A stretch of 55,700 nucleotides of DNA from Paenibacillus alvei (GTDB lineage Bacteria > Bacillota > Bacilli > Paenibacillales > NBRC-103111), in NCBI GenBank assembly GCA_945881905.1, contig CAMCVV010000010.1, positions 1-55,700 of the forward strand, given 5' to 3'. The notes below the pieces were generated by a model, which saw only the letters and a list, made by a program, of their open reading frames with translations, searched no databases and was not told where the DNA came from. The position numbers and the translations under genes are program-made. This document shows, one piece after another, positions 35,689-46,795 of the stretch; position 1 is the first letter of the stretch; each line of letters begins with the position of its first letter.

Positions 35689-36498
35689 TTACTGCGTAAA
35701 GAGTTGAAACCACTCCCCAAAGATATAAACTATCGGGAACACCATTAACCAACTATCTACACGATCTAATACACCACCATGCCCAGGAAATATCGTACCC
35801 GAGTCTTTAATATCTTTTGTTCTTTTGAGCGCTGATTGGATCAAGTCGCCGATTTGACCAATGATGGCAATGAAGAAACCTAATATCAATGCTTGCGTAT
35901 ACGTAAGGTAGTTTGGCATAAAAAAACATACCATAGAAGCGACAATGATCGAACCAAGAATACCTCCGATTGCACCTTCAATGGATTTCTTAGGACTGAT
36001 TTCTGGCCAGAGCTTATGTTTCCCCCATGTTGAACCAACGAAATAAGCCACACTATCTGTTGTCCAAATACACACACATATGAACAATACCCAAAATACA
36101 CCATGCGATTCAAGCATTCGTATTTCGATCATATAATGAAAACCAATGCCAATGTAAAAAGCTCCGAATAACATCATGGCGATTTGATCCATCGTAATCT
36201 GATTTTTGGATTGAACCATAAGCACTAACCACACAAATAAGAAAGCCCACACCCCTATAAGTGGAGTCAGTGAGTCGGAATACAACCGATCATCCCATGG
36301 TAAAGTGAGCATGATCGTAAGCAGAAACCCCAACCATACCGGAATAGAGTTAACACGAAAGTGATTCATTGCTATGAATTCTTTGTATCCAATGAGCGCT
36401 AATAAGAGAATTAAACCTATGAATGCAAATGAACCCAGCATCAATACAACAAAAAATATAACACCGAGAATAATCCCTGTAATGATTCGTTGTTTCAT
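35689..36498 (-). CDS. cdsA: Phosphatidate cytidylyltransferase
   Basis: Integral membrane enzyme making CDP-diacylglycerol, precursor of acidic phospholipids. The 269-residue protein has about eight hydrophobic helices and the C-terminal signature KDSGTIFPGHGGVLDRVDSWLMVFPIVYIFG, with the conserved acidic residues. The start is the ATG at 36496-36498, preceded by GGGGGACAGG; the four-codon longer form has no site. It lies between uppS and dxr. Confidence 0.95.
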   Translation of the reverse strand: MKQRIITGIILGVIFFVVLMLGSFAFIGLILLLALIGYKEFIAMNHFRVNSIPVWLGFLLTIMLTLPWDDRLYSDSLTPLIGVWAFLFVWLVLMVQSKNQITMDQIAMMLFGAFYIGIGFHYMIEIRMLESHGVFWVLFICVCIWTTDSVAYFVGSTWGKHKLWPEISPKKSIEGAIGGILGSIIVASMVCFFMPNYLTYTQALILGFFIAIIGQIGDLIQSALKRTKDIKDSGTIFPGHGGVLDRVDSWLMVFPIVYIFGEWFQLFTQ

Positions 36499-36509
36499 CC
36501 TGTCCCCCA

Positions 36510-36537
36510 ATTCAGTCGCATTTATTCAGTCGCATTT
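36510..36537. repeat. 14-base tandem duplication at the uppS 3' end
   Basis: ATTCAGTCGCATTT occurs twice in direct succession, beginning at 36510 and 36524. It fills the gap between the uppS stop codon and cdsA and looks like a small slippage duplication. Confidence 0.9.
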
Positions 36538-37312
36538 AGATACTACCATATCTTCGAACGCGACGTTGATACTCATGGATCGCTTCTATGAAATGCGTTT
36601 CGTGAAAATCAGGCCAAAGCTTGTCAGTAAAAAAAAGTTCTGAATAAGCGAGTTGCCACAACAAAAAATTACTTATCCGTATTTCCCCACTCGTGCGGAT
36701 CAGTAAATCAGGGTCAGGTAAATCTGATGTAAGCATATACCTTGAAAACATAGCTTCATCTACTTCATGATTTTGGATGATTCCAGATCGTACATCTTGA
36801 ATAATGTGTTCAACACCGGATAGAATTTCTTTTCTTCCTCCATAATTCAAAGCAAGGTTTAACGTAAGACCCGTATTGTGTTTTGTTAATTCGATACTTT
36901 GTTCAATTGCTGCTAAAGCATCAGCGGGTAATCCCTCTTTCCATCCGGTCAATCTTACCCTCACCTTATTTTCGATGAGTTCATCTATTTCTAAAGCAAG
37001 AAACTCTTGTGGTAATTTCATTAAAAATTCGATTTCATCTTTAGGTCTTTTCCAATTTTCAGTAGAAAAAGCATACAGCGTCAACACTTTTATCCCTAAA
37101 TGAGCTGCTGCCATCGTGATTTTTTTGATATTTTTCATACCTGCATGGTGCCCAATGGCTCTCGGTAGCCCCATTTTTCTAGCCCATCTTCCGTTTCCGT
37201 CCATAATTATAGCGACATGCGTAGGGATATTCGCATCATCAAACGGATCATACGTGTGTTTGGTCTTTTTGCGGTAAAACTCTACCCACTTCTCGAAAAA
37301 ATAAGTCATCAT
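36536..37312 (-). CDS. uppS: Isoprenyl transferase (undecaprenyl diphosphate synthase)
   Basis: Cis-prenyltransferase building the C55 carrier for peptidoglycan and wall polymers. The 258-residue protein shows HVAIIMDGNGRWA (catalytic Asp38), GHHAGMKN, LTLYAFSTENW, LNLALNYGGR and the C-terminal DPDLLIRTSGEIRISNFLLWQLAYSE block. GGAGG lies immediately before two ATG codons; the second gives better spacing. It precedes cdsA, as throughout Firmicutes. Confidence 0.97.
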   Translation of the reverse strand: MMTYFFEKWVEFYRKKTKHTYDPFDDANIPTHVAIIMDGNGRWARKMGLPRAIGHHAGMKNIKKITMAAAHLGIKVLTLYAFSTENWKRPKDEIEFLMKLPQEFLALEIDELIENKVRVRLTGWKEGLPADALAAIEQSIELTKHNTGLTLNLALNYGGRKEILSGVEHIIQDVRSGIIQNHEVDEAMFSRYMLTSDLPDPDLLIRTSGEIRISNFLLWQLAYSELFFTDKLWPDFHETHFIEAIHEYQRRVRRYGSI

Positions 37313-37376
37313 TTTCCTCCAAAGTAAGAAAAGATGAACAGTCCTGATCTACCAAGAACGAAGGACTATCTCCAAC

Positions 37377-37931
37377 TCACACTTCCATGATTTCTTTTTC
37401 TTTTGATACTAAGATTTTATCTACTTCTGCTACAAACTTATCTGTAAACTTTTGAATATCTTCTTGATATCGTCTAGATTCATCTTCTGAAATGCTGGAT
37501 TTTTCCATTTTTTTGATTTCATCGTTTGCATCTCTGCGAATACTTCGCACAACCACTTTTGCTTCTTCACCATATTTTTTTGTTGTTTTCACAAGCTCAG
37601 CACGTCTTTCTTGCGTAAGTGCAGGAATCACGATTCGGATTGCTATACCGTCGTTAGCAGGTGTCAGACCTAAATCCGATTTTAATATGGATTTTTCGAT
37701 TGCACTCATTGAACTTTTGTCCCACGGTTGTATGATCAGTGTTCTGCTATCAGGCGTGCTTATATTGGCAAGTTGCTGGACAGGAGTCAAAGCACCATAA
37801 TATTCTACTTGGATTCGATCTAATAAGGATGGTGTAGCACGACCAGCACGTAAGATAGATAAATCTTTCCTCAGTGCAAGAATAGCTTTCTCCATACGGT
37901 CTTCGGCTTGTTTCTTTATTGATTGTGGCAT
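37377..37931 (-). CDS. frr: Ribosome recycling factor
   Basis: A 184-residue tRNA-mimic that, with EF-G, splits post-termination ribosomes. Family features are [58 protein letters not shown] and [23 protein letters not shown]. The ATG begins two bases after the pyrH stop, so the genes are coupled. Confidence 0.98.
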   Translation of the reverse strand: MPQSIKKQAEDRMEKAILALRKDLSILRAGRATPSLLDRIQVEYYGALTPVQQLANISTPDSRTLIIQPWDKSSMSAIEKSILKSDLGLTPANDGIAIRIVIPALTQERRAELVKTTKKYGEEAKVVVRSIRRDANDEIKKMEKSSISEDESRRYQEDIQKFTDKFVAEVDKILVSKEKEIMEV

Positions 37932-37933
37932 TC

Positions 37934-38736
<803 letters not shown>

Positions 38737-38752
38737 AATCTTCATTTGTCAA

Positions 38753-39406
38753 CTATGAAAGTTTAACTTGTGACATCACTTCTTCAACAAAGTTTTCTTC
38801 TTTTTTGTCAAGACCTTCACCAAGTCCGAATCGGACAAATCGACGTATAGAAATTTTTTCGCCAATTTTTGAAATTTTTTCATTTAATAATTCGATGATT
38901 TTTTTATCAGGATCCTTGATAAAAGGTTGCTCTAACAAACAATGTTCTTCATAGAATTTAGCTAAACGACCTTCAACCATTTTATCAATGATTTTTTCGG
39001 GTTTTCCTTCATGTAAAGCTTGGTTTCTTAGAATTTCTTTTTCTTTATTTAAGTCTTCTTCAGTGACATCTTCACGTCGCACATAGAGCGGATTTGTTGC
39101 AGCAATATGCATTGCGATATCACGAACAAATGATTTGAATTGATCTGTTTTTGCGACAAAGTCGGTTTCACAGTTGATTTCTACCAAAACACCAACACGA
39201 CCGGCTCCATGAATGTATGATTCAACTATACCTTCAGTTGCTGTGCGTCCAGCTTTGTTTGCAGCAGCTGCCAATCCTTTTTCACGAAGAATTTCAGATG
39301 CTTTCGTTAGATCACCATTAGCTTCTTCTAAAGCTTTTTTGCAGTCTAACATCCCTGCACCTGTTTTTTCTCGTAACTCCTTCACCATGCTCGCATTAAT
39401 TGCCAT
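38753..39406 (-). CDS. tsf: Translation elongation factor Ts (short form)
   Basis: Nucleotide exchange factor for EF-Tu. The 217-residue protein has the N-terminal UBA-like domain ([29 protein letters not shown]), the core segment [15 protein letters not shown] and a C-terminal coiled region. It is about 75 residues shorter than B. subtilis EF-Ts (293), lacking most of one dimerisation subdomain. Short EF-Ts of this size is known from other Bacilli such as Paenibacillus, so this is probably lineage-typical. The start is the ATG at 39404-39406 (MAINASM) behind GAGGAGG. Confidence 0.96.
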   Translation of the reverse strand: MAINASMVKELREKTGAGMLDCKKALEEANGDLTKASEILREKGLAAAANKAGRTATEGIVESYIHGAGRVGVLVEINCETDFVAKTDQFKSFVRDIAMHIAATNPLYVRREDVTEEDLNKEKEILRNQALHEGKPEKIIDKMVEGRLAKFYEEHCLLEQPFIKDPDKKIIELLNEKISKIGEKISIRRFVRFGLGEGLDKKEENFVEEVMSQVKLS

Positions 39407-39438
39407 CACATGATCCTCCTCATCCATCATAATTTGAT

Positions 39439-39480
39439 AAAAAAAGGGCAGTGTAGGTTTATTGACCCTCCACCTACCCG
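39439..39480 (-). terminator. Attenuator-like terminator between rpsB and tsf
   Basis: On the minus strand GTAGGT pairs with ACCTAC, and an outer GGG pairs with CCC, followed by seven T (39439-39445). It sits in the 91-base gap between rpsB and tsf. It would reduce tsf relative to rpsB, which fits S2 being needed in different amounts from EF-Ts. Confidence 0.65.
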
Positions 39481-39497
39481 AATACATTCAGAATTGA

Positions 39498-40196
39498 TTA
39501 TACGGTTAATTGTTCGCCTTGACGAGACTCAATGATTGCATCCGCCATTTTTGCTGTGAGAAGCTTAACAGCTCTAATCGCATCATCATTACCAGGAATC
39601 ACATAATCGATTTCATCAGGATCACAGTTTGTATCGACAATCGCAACAATTGGGATTTTGAGCTTGCGAGCTTCAGCAACAGCGATACGTTCTTTACGTG
39701 GGTCTACAATAAAGAGAGCTGAAGGAAGGCCTCTCATATCTTTAATACCACCTAGAAATTTCTCGAGACGGTCTTTTTCTTTACGAAGTATGATGACTTC
39801 TTTCTTAGGAAGCACTTCAAATGTACCATCAATTTCCCATTTTTCTAATGTTTTGAGTCGATCAATACGTTTTTGAATGGTTGAGAAATTAGTAAGTGTA
39901 CCACCTAACCAACGTTGATTGATATAGTACATACCACAACGTGCGGCTTCTTCAGCAACAGAATCCTGAGCTTGTTTTTTTGTACCTACAAAAAGTAAAG
40001 TGCCATTAATTTCAGCTAGTGATTTAATGAAATTGTAAGCTTCATCAACTTTTTTCACTGTTTTTTGAAGATCAATTATATAAATCCCATTTCGTTCTGT
40101 AAAAATAAATCTGTCCATTTTTGGATTCCAACGACGTGTCTGATGACCGAAGTGGACACCTGCTTCTAATAATTGTTTCATGGAGATAACTGCCAT
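39498..40196 (-). CDS. rpsB: 30S ribosomal protein S2
   Basis: A 232-residue late-assembling small-subunit protein. It begins [19 protein letters not shown] and has [49 protein letters not shown] and [20 protein letters not shown]. The ATG at 40194-40196 follows AGGAGGG with correct spacing; an ATG two codons upstream is too close. It has its own promoter and a structured leader. The gene immediately upstream is codY, without the fla/che operon seen between them in Bacillus. Confidence 0.98.
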   Translation of the reverse strand: MAVISMKQLLEAGVHFGHQTRRWNPKMDRFIFTERNGIYIIDLQKTVKKVDEAYNFIKSLAEINGTLLFVGTKKQAQDSVAEEAARCGMYYINQRWLGGTLTNFSTIQKRIDRLKTLEKWEIDGTFEVLPKKEVIILRKEKDRLEKFLGGIKDMRGLPSALFIVDPRKERIAVAEARKLKIPIVAIVDTNCDPDEIDYVIPGNDDAIRAVKLLTAKMADAIIESRQGEQLTV

Positions 40197-40247
40197 CTCC
40201 ATCCCTCCTCTGTGTGGTTTATATTAATATCCTCCGCTCATCGCTCT

Positions 40248-40286
40248 TTTACATTTCACTTATAAACATAAGCACCAAAATGTAAA
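40248..40286 (-). promoter_or_regulatory. Hairpin in the rpsB leader
   Basis: TTTACATTT (40248-40256) and AAATGTAAA (40278-40286) give a nine-base-pair stem. An inner CTTAT/ATAAG stem extends it. It occupies the middle of the approximately 115-base leader and is a candidate S2 autoregulatory element. No known family could be matched by eye. Confidence 0.5.
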
Positions 40287-40317
40287 TTGATGAACGTGTG
40301 TAATCATACCGTTGCTT

Positions 40318-40346
40318 ATAATACCACAAGTTCGGATTGTATGCAA
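40318..40346 (-). promoter_or_regulatory. Sigma-A-type promoter of rpsB
   Basis: On the minus strand TTGCAT (40341-40346) and TATTAT (40318-40323) are separated by 17 bases. It lies between codY and rpsB. Confidence 0.6.
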
Positions 40347-40388
40347 TCATGAACCGTTCCTCGAACAATCAAAAACTCGTTGAAGACA

Positions 40389-41171
40389 TTAGTTTTTTTT
40401 GATTTGCTGAATACTTCCGATGAATTGGTCATTTAATATACGAATATAAGTGCCTTTCATCCCTAATGAGCGACTTTCAATCACAGAAGCACTTTCAAGT
40501 TTTCGGAGTGCATTTACGATAACAGAACGCGTAATCCCTACACGATCTGCAATTTTACTAGCAACTAATAAACCATCTTTGCCATCTAACTCTACGAATA
40601 TATGTTCGATCGCTTCGAGTTCACTATATGATAATGAACTGATTGCGACTTGTACGATCGCTTTTCCGCGAGATTCTTGCTCTACAAGTTCGGATTGTTC
40701 TCTCAACATATCCATAGCCAATACCGTTGCACCGTATTCTGCAATGATAAAATCCTCATCTTGAAAGGATTGCGTATTCCTGGTGAGAACAAGTGTACCG
40801 AGTCGATGATTTGAACCGACAAGGGGTACGATCATGATGAATTTTTGCTCAAATAAATCATTCATCTGTACAGAAATATCGGTGTAAGCATGATGTGACT
40901 CGACATTCGAAAATGTTTCTTCTAAATGTGAGAATAGATCGTTAGAAGCAATTGGGAATTCTTTTTCGTTGATAATTACTTGGTTTATTTCAGAATCATT
41001 CTCGTCTTGGTGGATCGCATGACCTAGCAATTTATTTTTTTGATGCAAAATGTACACATTCGAATGCAATATATCTTTCAGCATCTCTGCCATTTGGAGT
41101 ACGACGACTGAAGAACCTGCACTTTTCTGTAGCAGACGATTGAGTCTTCTTGTTTTCACTAATAAAGTCAT
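40389..41171 (-). CDS. codY: GTP-sensing transcriptional pleiotropic repressor CodY
   Basis: A 260-residue nutrient regulator responding to branched-chain amino acids and GTP. The N-terminal GAF domain runs to about residue 155 (LLVKTRRLNRLLQKSAG, MAEMLKDILHSNVYIL, LVLTRNTQSFQDEDFIIAEYGATVLAMDM). A C-terminal winged helix follows (SYSELEAIEHIF, ASKIADRVGITRSVIVNALRKLESASVIESRSLGMKGTYIRIL). The start is the ATG at 41169-41171 behind GGGAGG. It is the last gene of the hslV–hslU–codY series. Confidence 0.96.
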   Translation of the reverse strand: MTLLVKTRRLNRLLQKSAGSSVVVLQMAEMLKDILHSNVYILHQKNKLLGHAIHQDENDSEINQVIINEKEFPIASNDLFSHLEETFSNVESHHAYTDISVQMNDLFEQKFIMIVPLVGSNHRLGTLVLTRNTQSFQDEDFIIAEYGATVLAMDMLREQSELVEQESRGKAIVQVAISSLSYSELEAIEHIFVELDGKDGLLVASKIADRVGITRSVIVNALRKLESASVIESRSLGMKGTYIRILNDQFIGSIQQIKKN

Positions 41172-41207
41172 TCCATGTCCTCCCGCCAAACAATTTCTCT
41201 TTGTATA

Positions 41208-42605
41208 TCAAAGAATATAACGACTGAGATCTCGATTTTTCGCAATATTTGACAACTTATTGATTACATATTCAGGATTAATCACGAAATGATCCAATGT
41301 GATATCCGCAGCTTCATAAGATAATTCTTCTAATAATTTTTCGAGTAAAGTATGAAGACGTCTTGCTCCTATATTCTCCGTTTGTTGATTCACTTCTTCA
41401 GCAATTTTAGCGATCTCATATATGGCTTCATCAGAAAATTCAATCTGAATACCTTCTGTTTGCAATAAGGCATGGTATTGAATGGTTAATGCATTTTGGG
41501 GTTCTTTGAGGATCAACACGAAATCTTCTAAAGTTAAATTGCTAAGCTCTACACGAATTGGGAATCTACCTTGTAATTCTGGAATCAGGTCTGAAGGTTT
41601 AGACATGTGGAATGCACCAGCTGCGATGAATAAGATGTAATCTGTTTTGACAGGGCCATATTTAGTAACTACTGTGCAACCTTCAACAATCGGTAGAATA
41701 TCGCGTTGGACACCTTCTCGCGAAACATCAGGACCACTTGAATTGCGATGGCTGTTTGCAACTTTATCCATTTCATCAATAAAAATAATGCCGAATTGCT
41801 CTGCACGGTGAATCGATTCTTGTATGACATCATCCATATCAATTAACTTATGTGCTTCTTCTTGCGTGAGGATCTTACGTGCCTCGTGAATCGGAAGTCT
41901 TCTTTTCTTTTTTCGTTTTGGAATCAAATTACTGAACATTTCTTGCATATTCATGCTCGATTGCTCATTGTTTTGTCCTGCCAGCATATCGAGAAAAGAA
42001 GGCGAATGATCATCTATTTCTATTTCAATGAATTCTTTCTCGAGGTCTCCTAGTGCGAGCTGGTTACTCATCTGCATCCGTTGCTGAGAAATCGATTCAT
42101 CGATGACCGGTTTATGTTCTTCTTGATTTTGTTGACCACCAAAAAGCATCTCTAATGGATTTCGCTGTGTTTTGGTGTTAGTAGGATCCGGCACAAGAAT
42201 ATGAACGATTCGTTCATTCGCATGTTGTTCCGCTCGCATCTTGATGGTTTCTGTGCGTTCTGACTTCACCATACGAATTGATGTTTCAACCAAGTCGCGA
42301 ATCATGGATTCTACATCTCTACCCACATAACCTACTTCTGTATACTTCGTCGCTTCAACTTTGACAAAAGGTGCATTTACAATCTTAGCTAGTCGGCGAG
42401 CAATTTCTGTTTTCCCTACACCTGTTGGTCCGATCATCAGAATATTCTTAGGTACGATTTCATCTCGCAAAGGTGCTTCGATTAAGCTTCGCCGATAGCG
42501 ATTTCTTAATGCTACAGCAACTGATTTTTTAGCGTTTTTTTGACCGACGATGAATTTATCAAGTTCTTGAACGATTTGTTTAGGTGTCCATGTGCTAGGA
42601 TTCAA
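41208..42605 (-). CDS. hslU: ATP-dependent protease ATPase subunit HslU (ClpY)
   Basis: AAA+ unfoldase that feeds HslV. The 465-residue protein has Walker A GPTGVGKT (59-66), a Walker B region [10 protein letters not shown], a long I-domain between them and sensor motifs with [11 protein letters not shown]. The C-terminal tail (LSRYIL) is the type that docks into HslV. The start is TTG at 42603-42605 behind GGAGGC. It lies 49 bases after hslV. Confidence 0.97.
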   Translation of the reverse strand: MNPSTWTPKQIVQELDKFIVGQKNAKKSVAVALRNRYRRSLIEAPLRDEIVPKNILMIGPTGVGKTEIARRLAKIVNAPFVKVEATKYTEVGYVGRDVESMIRDLVETSIRMVKSERTETIKMRAEQHANERIVHILVPDPTNTKTQRNPLEMLFGGQQNQEEHKPVIDESISQQRMQMSNQLALGDLEKEFIEIEIDDHSPSFLDMLAGQNNEQSSMNMQEMFSNLIPKRKKKRRLPIHEARKILTQEEAHKLIDMDDVIQESIHRAEQFGIIFIDEMDKVANSHRNSSGPDVSREGVQRDILPIVEGCTVVTKYGPVKTDYILFIAAGAFHMSKPSDLIPELQGRFPIRVELSNLTLEDFVLILKEPQNALTIQYHALLQTEGIQIEFSDEAIYEIAKIAEEVNQQTENIGARRLHTLLEKLLEELSYEAADITLDHFVINPEYVINKLSNIAKNRDLSRYIL

Positions 42606-42654
42606 TCAAACAGCCTCCATTTATAGATGTTATTTCGCGATGAGGTCATGATCA

Positions 42655-43197
42655 TTATATCGTTTCGATCATAATGTGATGGTTGGTAAATACACAAATA
42701 TCTGCAGCCGTCTCTAAAGCTGCTTTCGCTATATCGATTGCACTTAAATGCGGTGCATAATGATATAGTGCTCTGCCAGCAGCTAAAGCATAGCTACCTC
42801 CAGAGCCGATGGCAATGATGTGATCATCGGGTTCGATGATTTCGCCATTTCCAGATATCAACAGTACGTTTTCAGTGTCCATGACAATCATCATAGCTTC
42901 AAGCTTTTGAAGCGCTCGATCTGATCGCCAATGCTTAGCGAGTTCTACTGCTGCTCGAAGCAAATTTCCATGATGTTCTTCAAGTTTTGTTTCGAATTTC
43001 TCGAACAATGTCATGGCATCAGCAACAGACCCTGCAAACCCCGCAATAACGGAATCTTGATATAACCTTCTCACTTTTTTTGCACTACTTTTCATAATCA
43101 TTTGATTTCCAAATGTGACTTGTCCATCTCCAGCTATGGCGCCTTGCCCGTTGTGGCGTATAGCAAATATCGTTGTGGCTTCAAACTTACTTTGCAT
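42655..43197 (-). CDS. hslV: ATP-dependent protease peptidase subunit HslV (ClpQ)
   Basis: A 180-residue proteasome-beta-like peptidase. Conserved blocks are [39 protein letters not shown] and [15 protein letters not shown]. The putative nucleophile is one of Thr8/Thr9 after processing, as in the Bacillus form, whose N-terminus also carries a short propeptide. It starts 11 bases after trmFO; the xerC (codV) gene that lies there in Bacillus is absent. Confidence 0.96.
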   Translation of the reverse strand: MQSKFEATTIFAIRHNGQGAIAGDGQVTFGNQMIMKSSAKKVRRLYQDSVIAGFAGSVADAMTLFEKFETKLEEHHGNLLRAAVELAKHWRSDRALQKLEAMMIVMDTENVLLISGNGEIIEPDDHIIAIGSGGSYALAAGRALYHYAPHLSAIDIAKAALETAADICVFTNHHIMIETI

Positions 43198-43208
43198 TAC
43201 GCAACCTC

Positions 43209-44519
43209 CTACAAGCTGTCAGAAAACTGTTTGATTTGAAATAATGCGCGATCAGCGATCATTTCATATTTTAATTTTTTGTTTTTGATTTTTTGTTCGA
43301 CTGATGGAAATAATCCGAAATTCGCATTCATCGGTTGGAAATTCCGGAAATCAGCAGTTGTGATATATTTGGCCATGCTCCCAAGTGCTGTTTCTTCTGG
43401 AAAACACACACAAGATTTGCCTTCAGCTAGTAATGCTGCATTAATTCCAGCAATTAATCCAGATGCAGCCGATTCCACGTATCCTTCTACACCTGTCATT
43501 TGGCCAGCAAAAAATAAGTGTTCAGCCTGCTTGAATTGATACGTAGGAAGAAGTAGTTTGGGAGAATTCATGAACGTATTTCGATGCATGACACCAAATC
43601 GTACAAATTCAGCATGCTCAAGACCAGGAATCAATGCGAGCACTCTTCTTTGTTCTCCCCACTTTAAATGAGTCTGAAATCCTACTAAATTGTATAACGT
43701 ACCTGCTGCATTATCTTGACGAAGCTGAACAACAGCATGTGGCAAACGACCTGTATGAGGATTTATTAATCCCACAGGTTTCAGAGGTCCAAATAATAAG
43801 GTTTGTTTACCTCGTTTAGCCATTACTTCTAGAGGCATACAACCTTCGAAGTAGATTTCTTTTTCGAATTTTTTGAGTTCAGCGACTTCGGCAGTGATCA
43901 ATGCATCATAGAAATGCCCGAACTGTTCTTCATTCATCGGACAATTCAAATAAGCCGCTTCCCCTTTGTCATATCTTGAAGCGAGATACACTTTACTCAT
44001 ATCAATAGAATCTTTTTCTACGATCGGAGCAGCTGCATCATAGAAATACAAATATTCTTCTCCCATTAATGCAATCAATTGTCGAGATAAATCTTCAGAA
44101 GTGAGTGGTCCTGTTGCTACAACAGTGATTCCATCAGGCAACTGAGTCACTTCTTCATTGCGCACTTCGATTAGCGGATGATTCCGTAAAGTATGCGTCA
44201 CTTTTTGTGAAAACAAATCGCGATCAACAGCTAAAGCGCCTCCTGCAGGCACAGCGTGTTCATCCGCACACTTCAGGATTAATGAATTCATCTGTCGCAT
44301 CTCTTCCTTTAAGACCCCGACAGCATTGGTTAAGCCATTAGCACGTAGTGAGTTACTACATACGAGTTCAGCAAATTGATCTGTAATATGTGCAGGTGTT
44401 TGCCGAACAGGTCGCATTTCATAAAGCGTAACAGGAACACCCCTAGATGCAATTTGCCATGCAGCTTCACTTCCAGCTAAACCTGCTCCGATCACATGAA
44501 CTTTTTTCATTTGTGACAT
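43209..44519 (-). CDS. trmFO: tRNA (uracil-5-)-methyltransferase TrmFO (folate-dependent)
   Basis: FAD- and methylenetetrahydrofolate-dependent enzyme making m5U54 in tRNA. The 436-residue protein has [35 protein letters not shown], the cysteine in [10 protein letters not shown], and [24 protein letters not shown]. The start is the ATG at 44517-44519 behind GAGGTGG. It lies 11 bases after topA. Confidence 0.96.
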   Translation of the reverse strand: MSQMKKVHVIGAGLAGSEAAWQIASRGVPVTLYEMRPVRQTPAHITDQFAELVCSNSLRANGLTNAVGVLKEEMRQMNSLILKCADEHAVPAGGALAVDRDLFSQKVTHTLRNHPLIEVRNEEVTQLPDGITVVATGPLTSEDLSRQLIALMGEEYLYFYDAAAPIVEKDSIDMSKVYLASRYDKGEAAYLNCPMNEEQFGHFYDALITAEVAELKKFEKEIYFEGCMPLEVMAKRGKQTLLFGPLKPVGLINPHTGRLPHAVVQLRQDNAAGTLYNLVGFQTHLKWGEQRRVLALIPGLEHAEFVRFGVMHRNTFMNSPKLLLPTYQFKQAEHLFFAGQMTGVEGYVESAASGLIAGINAALLAEGKSCVCFPEETALGSMAKYITTADFRNFQPMNANFGLFPSVEQKIKNKKLKYEMIADRALFQIKQFSDSL

Positions 44520-44530
44520 TTCATCCACCT

Positions 44531-46624
44531 CTAGTCTTTGCTGTCTTCTGGCAATTCTTCTTGAAAATCACATTGTACACATTGTATGTTCGTGCCATTC
44601 TTTGATTTTTTGATAACTACAAGCGATTGGCACTCTGGACATGGTTTAATATAAGGTCTATCCCATGATACAAAGCTGCATGTAGGATATTGATCGCACC
44701 CGAAGAAGATTCTACCTTTTTTACTTCGACGTTCTACGATTTTACCTTCTTGACAAGTTGTACAACGCACACCTGTATCTTTGATGATCGGCTTGGTGTT
44801 TCGACAATCAGGAAATCCTGAACAAGCTAAGAATTTACCGAATCGCCCCATTTTGTATACAAAGAACTTTCCACATTGCGGACAAATTTCATCCGAAAGC
44901 ACGTCTTGTATTTCAATTTCTTTCATTTCCTCTTCAGCAAATTCAAGCCTCTTCTCGAAAGACTGATAGAAGGTGTCTAATACTTTAACCCAATTCTCTT
45001 TACCTTCACCTACAAAATCAAGTTCTTCTTCCATATGAGCAGTGAATTCAACATCTAGGATTTCAGGGAAAAATTCAGCAATTAATTGAATGACAAGTTC
45101 TCCAAGTTCTGTGCTCATGAATTTTTTTTCTTCAATAACAACATACCCACGCTTTTGAATCGTATCAATCGTAGGTGCATATGTACTCGGTCTACCAATA
45201 CCTAATTCTTCAAGCACTTTAACTAATCGAGCTTCTGTATAACGTGGTGGTGGTTGTGTGAAATGCTGCTTCGGATCTATACTAGCAAGCTGAACTTCGT
45301 CACCATGCTGTAATGAAGGTAACCATTTGTTTTCTTCTGCTACTTCATCATCTGTACTTTCTACATATAACTTCATGAAACCAGGAAATCGAATTTTCGA
45401 ACCATTTGCACGAAAAATCGCATCTCCTACAGTGATATCAATGGTAAGTGTATCGAGAACCGCAGAAGACATTTGACTAGCCAAAAACCGTTCCCAAATC
45501 AAGCGATATAGACGTAATTGATCACGTGTTAAGAACTCTTTGAGTTGTTCGGGTTCTTTAAATACGTGAGTAGGTCGTATCGCTTCATGAGCGTCTTGCG
45601 TATTTGAATTTTTTTTGGTGTATGTTCTTGGCGTTTCTGGATAGTAAGATTGTCCGTACTTGGAAACAATATATGATTGCGCTTCATCTTGAGCAGTTTG
45701 AGATATTCGAGTTGAATCTGTGCGCATATACGAAATTAAACCAACAGTTCCTTCTTGTTTACCTAGATCTATGCCTTCATATAATTGTTGAGCGATGGAC
45801 ATCGTTTTTGCTGCACGGAAATTAAGCTTACGAGCTGCTTCTTGCTGAAGTGAACTCGTGATAAAAGGTGCCGAAGGATTGCGTAATCTTTCTTTTTCTT
45901 TGACGTCTTTCACGATGAACGATTGGTTATGCATATGGTTTAACACGAGGTCTACATCATCTTGATTGTGAAGTTCTTTGGTTTCTGTCATATAACTGAA
46001 AAATTTAGCTTCAAAGGATTCTTCGTTATGCTGCAATACTAATTGAATGGACCAATATTCTTCAGGGATAAATGCTTTAATTTCGGATTCACGATCTAAG
46101 ATCAGTTTTACAGTAACAGATTGTACTCTCCCTGCAGACAATCCCTTTTTGACTTTTTTCCATAAAAGTGGACTGATTTTGTAACCCACTAAACGGTCCA
46201 ATATTCTTCTCGCTTGCTGTGCATCAACTAAATCCTGGTTAATTTTTCGAGGTGTCTTAAATGCTTCCTTGACAGCTTCTTTCGTGATTTCATTAAAAAT
46301 CACACGACACGCTTCATCTTTGTCGATGGAAAAATAATGTGCTAAGTGCCATGCAATGGCTTCTCCTTCACGATCAGGGTCAGCTGCTAGAAATATTCGT
46401 TTTACTTTTTTCCCGGCATTCTTTAATTCTTTCAGTATATCGCCTTTGCCTCTAATGGTAATATACTTAGGTTCAAAATGATTATTGACTTCAACACCGA
46501 TTTGACTTTTGGGTAGATCTCTGATATGACCCATTGAAGCTTTTACAATATATTTACTGCCTAGGTATTTACCAATTGTTTTCGCTTTTGTGGGTGACTC
46601 TACAATAACTAGTGTATCCGCCAT
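44531..46624 (-). CDS. topA: DNA topoisomerase I
   Basis: Type IA topoisomerase relaxing negative supercoils. The 697-residue protein begins with the TOPRIM domain ([18 protein letters not shown]; acidic motif [12 protein letters not shown]). The catalytic tyrosine is near residue 298 in SYMRTDSTR. At the C-terminus there are three cysteine-rich zinc modules: [34 protein letters not shown] and [11 protein letters not shown]. The start is the ATG at 46622-46624 behind GGAAGAA. A 171-base AT-rich gap with two TATAAT boxes lies upstream. Confidence 0.97.
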   Translation of the reverse strand: MADTLVIVESPTKAKTIGKYLGSKYIVKASMGHIRDLPKSQIGVEVNNHFEPKYITIRGKGDILKELKNAGKKVKRIFLAADPDREGEAIAWHLAHYFSIDKDEACRVIFNEITKEAVKEAFKTPRKINQDLVDAQQARRILDRLVGYKISPLLWKKVKKGLSAGRVQSVTVKLILDRESEIKAFIPEEYWSIQLVLQHNEESFEAKFFSYMTETKELHNQDDVDLVLNHMHNQSFIVKDVKEKERLRNPSAPFITSSLQQEAARKLNFRAAKTMSIAQQLYEGIDLGKQEGTVGLISYMRTDSTRISQTAQDEAQSYIVSKYGQSYYPETPRTYTKKNSNTQDAHEAIRPTHVFKEPEQLKEFLTRDQLRLYRLIWERFLASQMSSAVLDTLTIDITVGDAIFRANGSKIRFPGFMKLYVESTDDEVAEENKWLPSLQHGDEVQLASIDPKQHFTQPPPRYTEARLVKVLEELGIGRPSTYAPTIDTIQKRGYVVIEEKKFMSTELGELVIQLIAEFFPEILDVEFTAHMEEELDFVGEGKENWVKVLDTFYQSFEKRLEFAEEEMKEIEIQDVLSDEICPQCGKFFVYKMGRFGKFLACSGFPDCRNTKPIIKDTGVRCTTCQEGKIVERRSKKGRIFFGCDQYPTCSFVSWDRPYIKPCPECQSLVVIKKSKNGTNIQCVQCDFQEELPEDSKD

Positions 46625-46795
46625 AGTTCTTCCTTCTTCCTTCATTATATCTCAACAGCTCAAGCATATTTATTCATGAAGTATTATATAACAACTTGCG
46701 GTTCGTTCATCATACACATTATTGCGATATTTCATATCATAATCGAAGCATCTACTAGAGGTCAAATCGGTATAGCAATTTTGGACAGCGATTGT

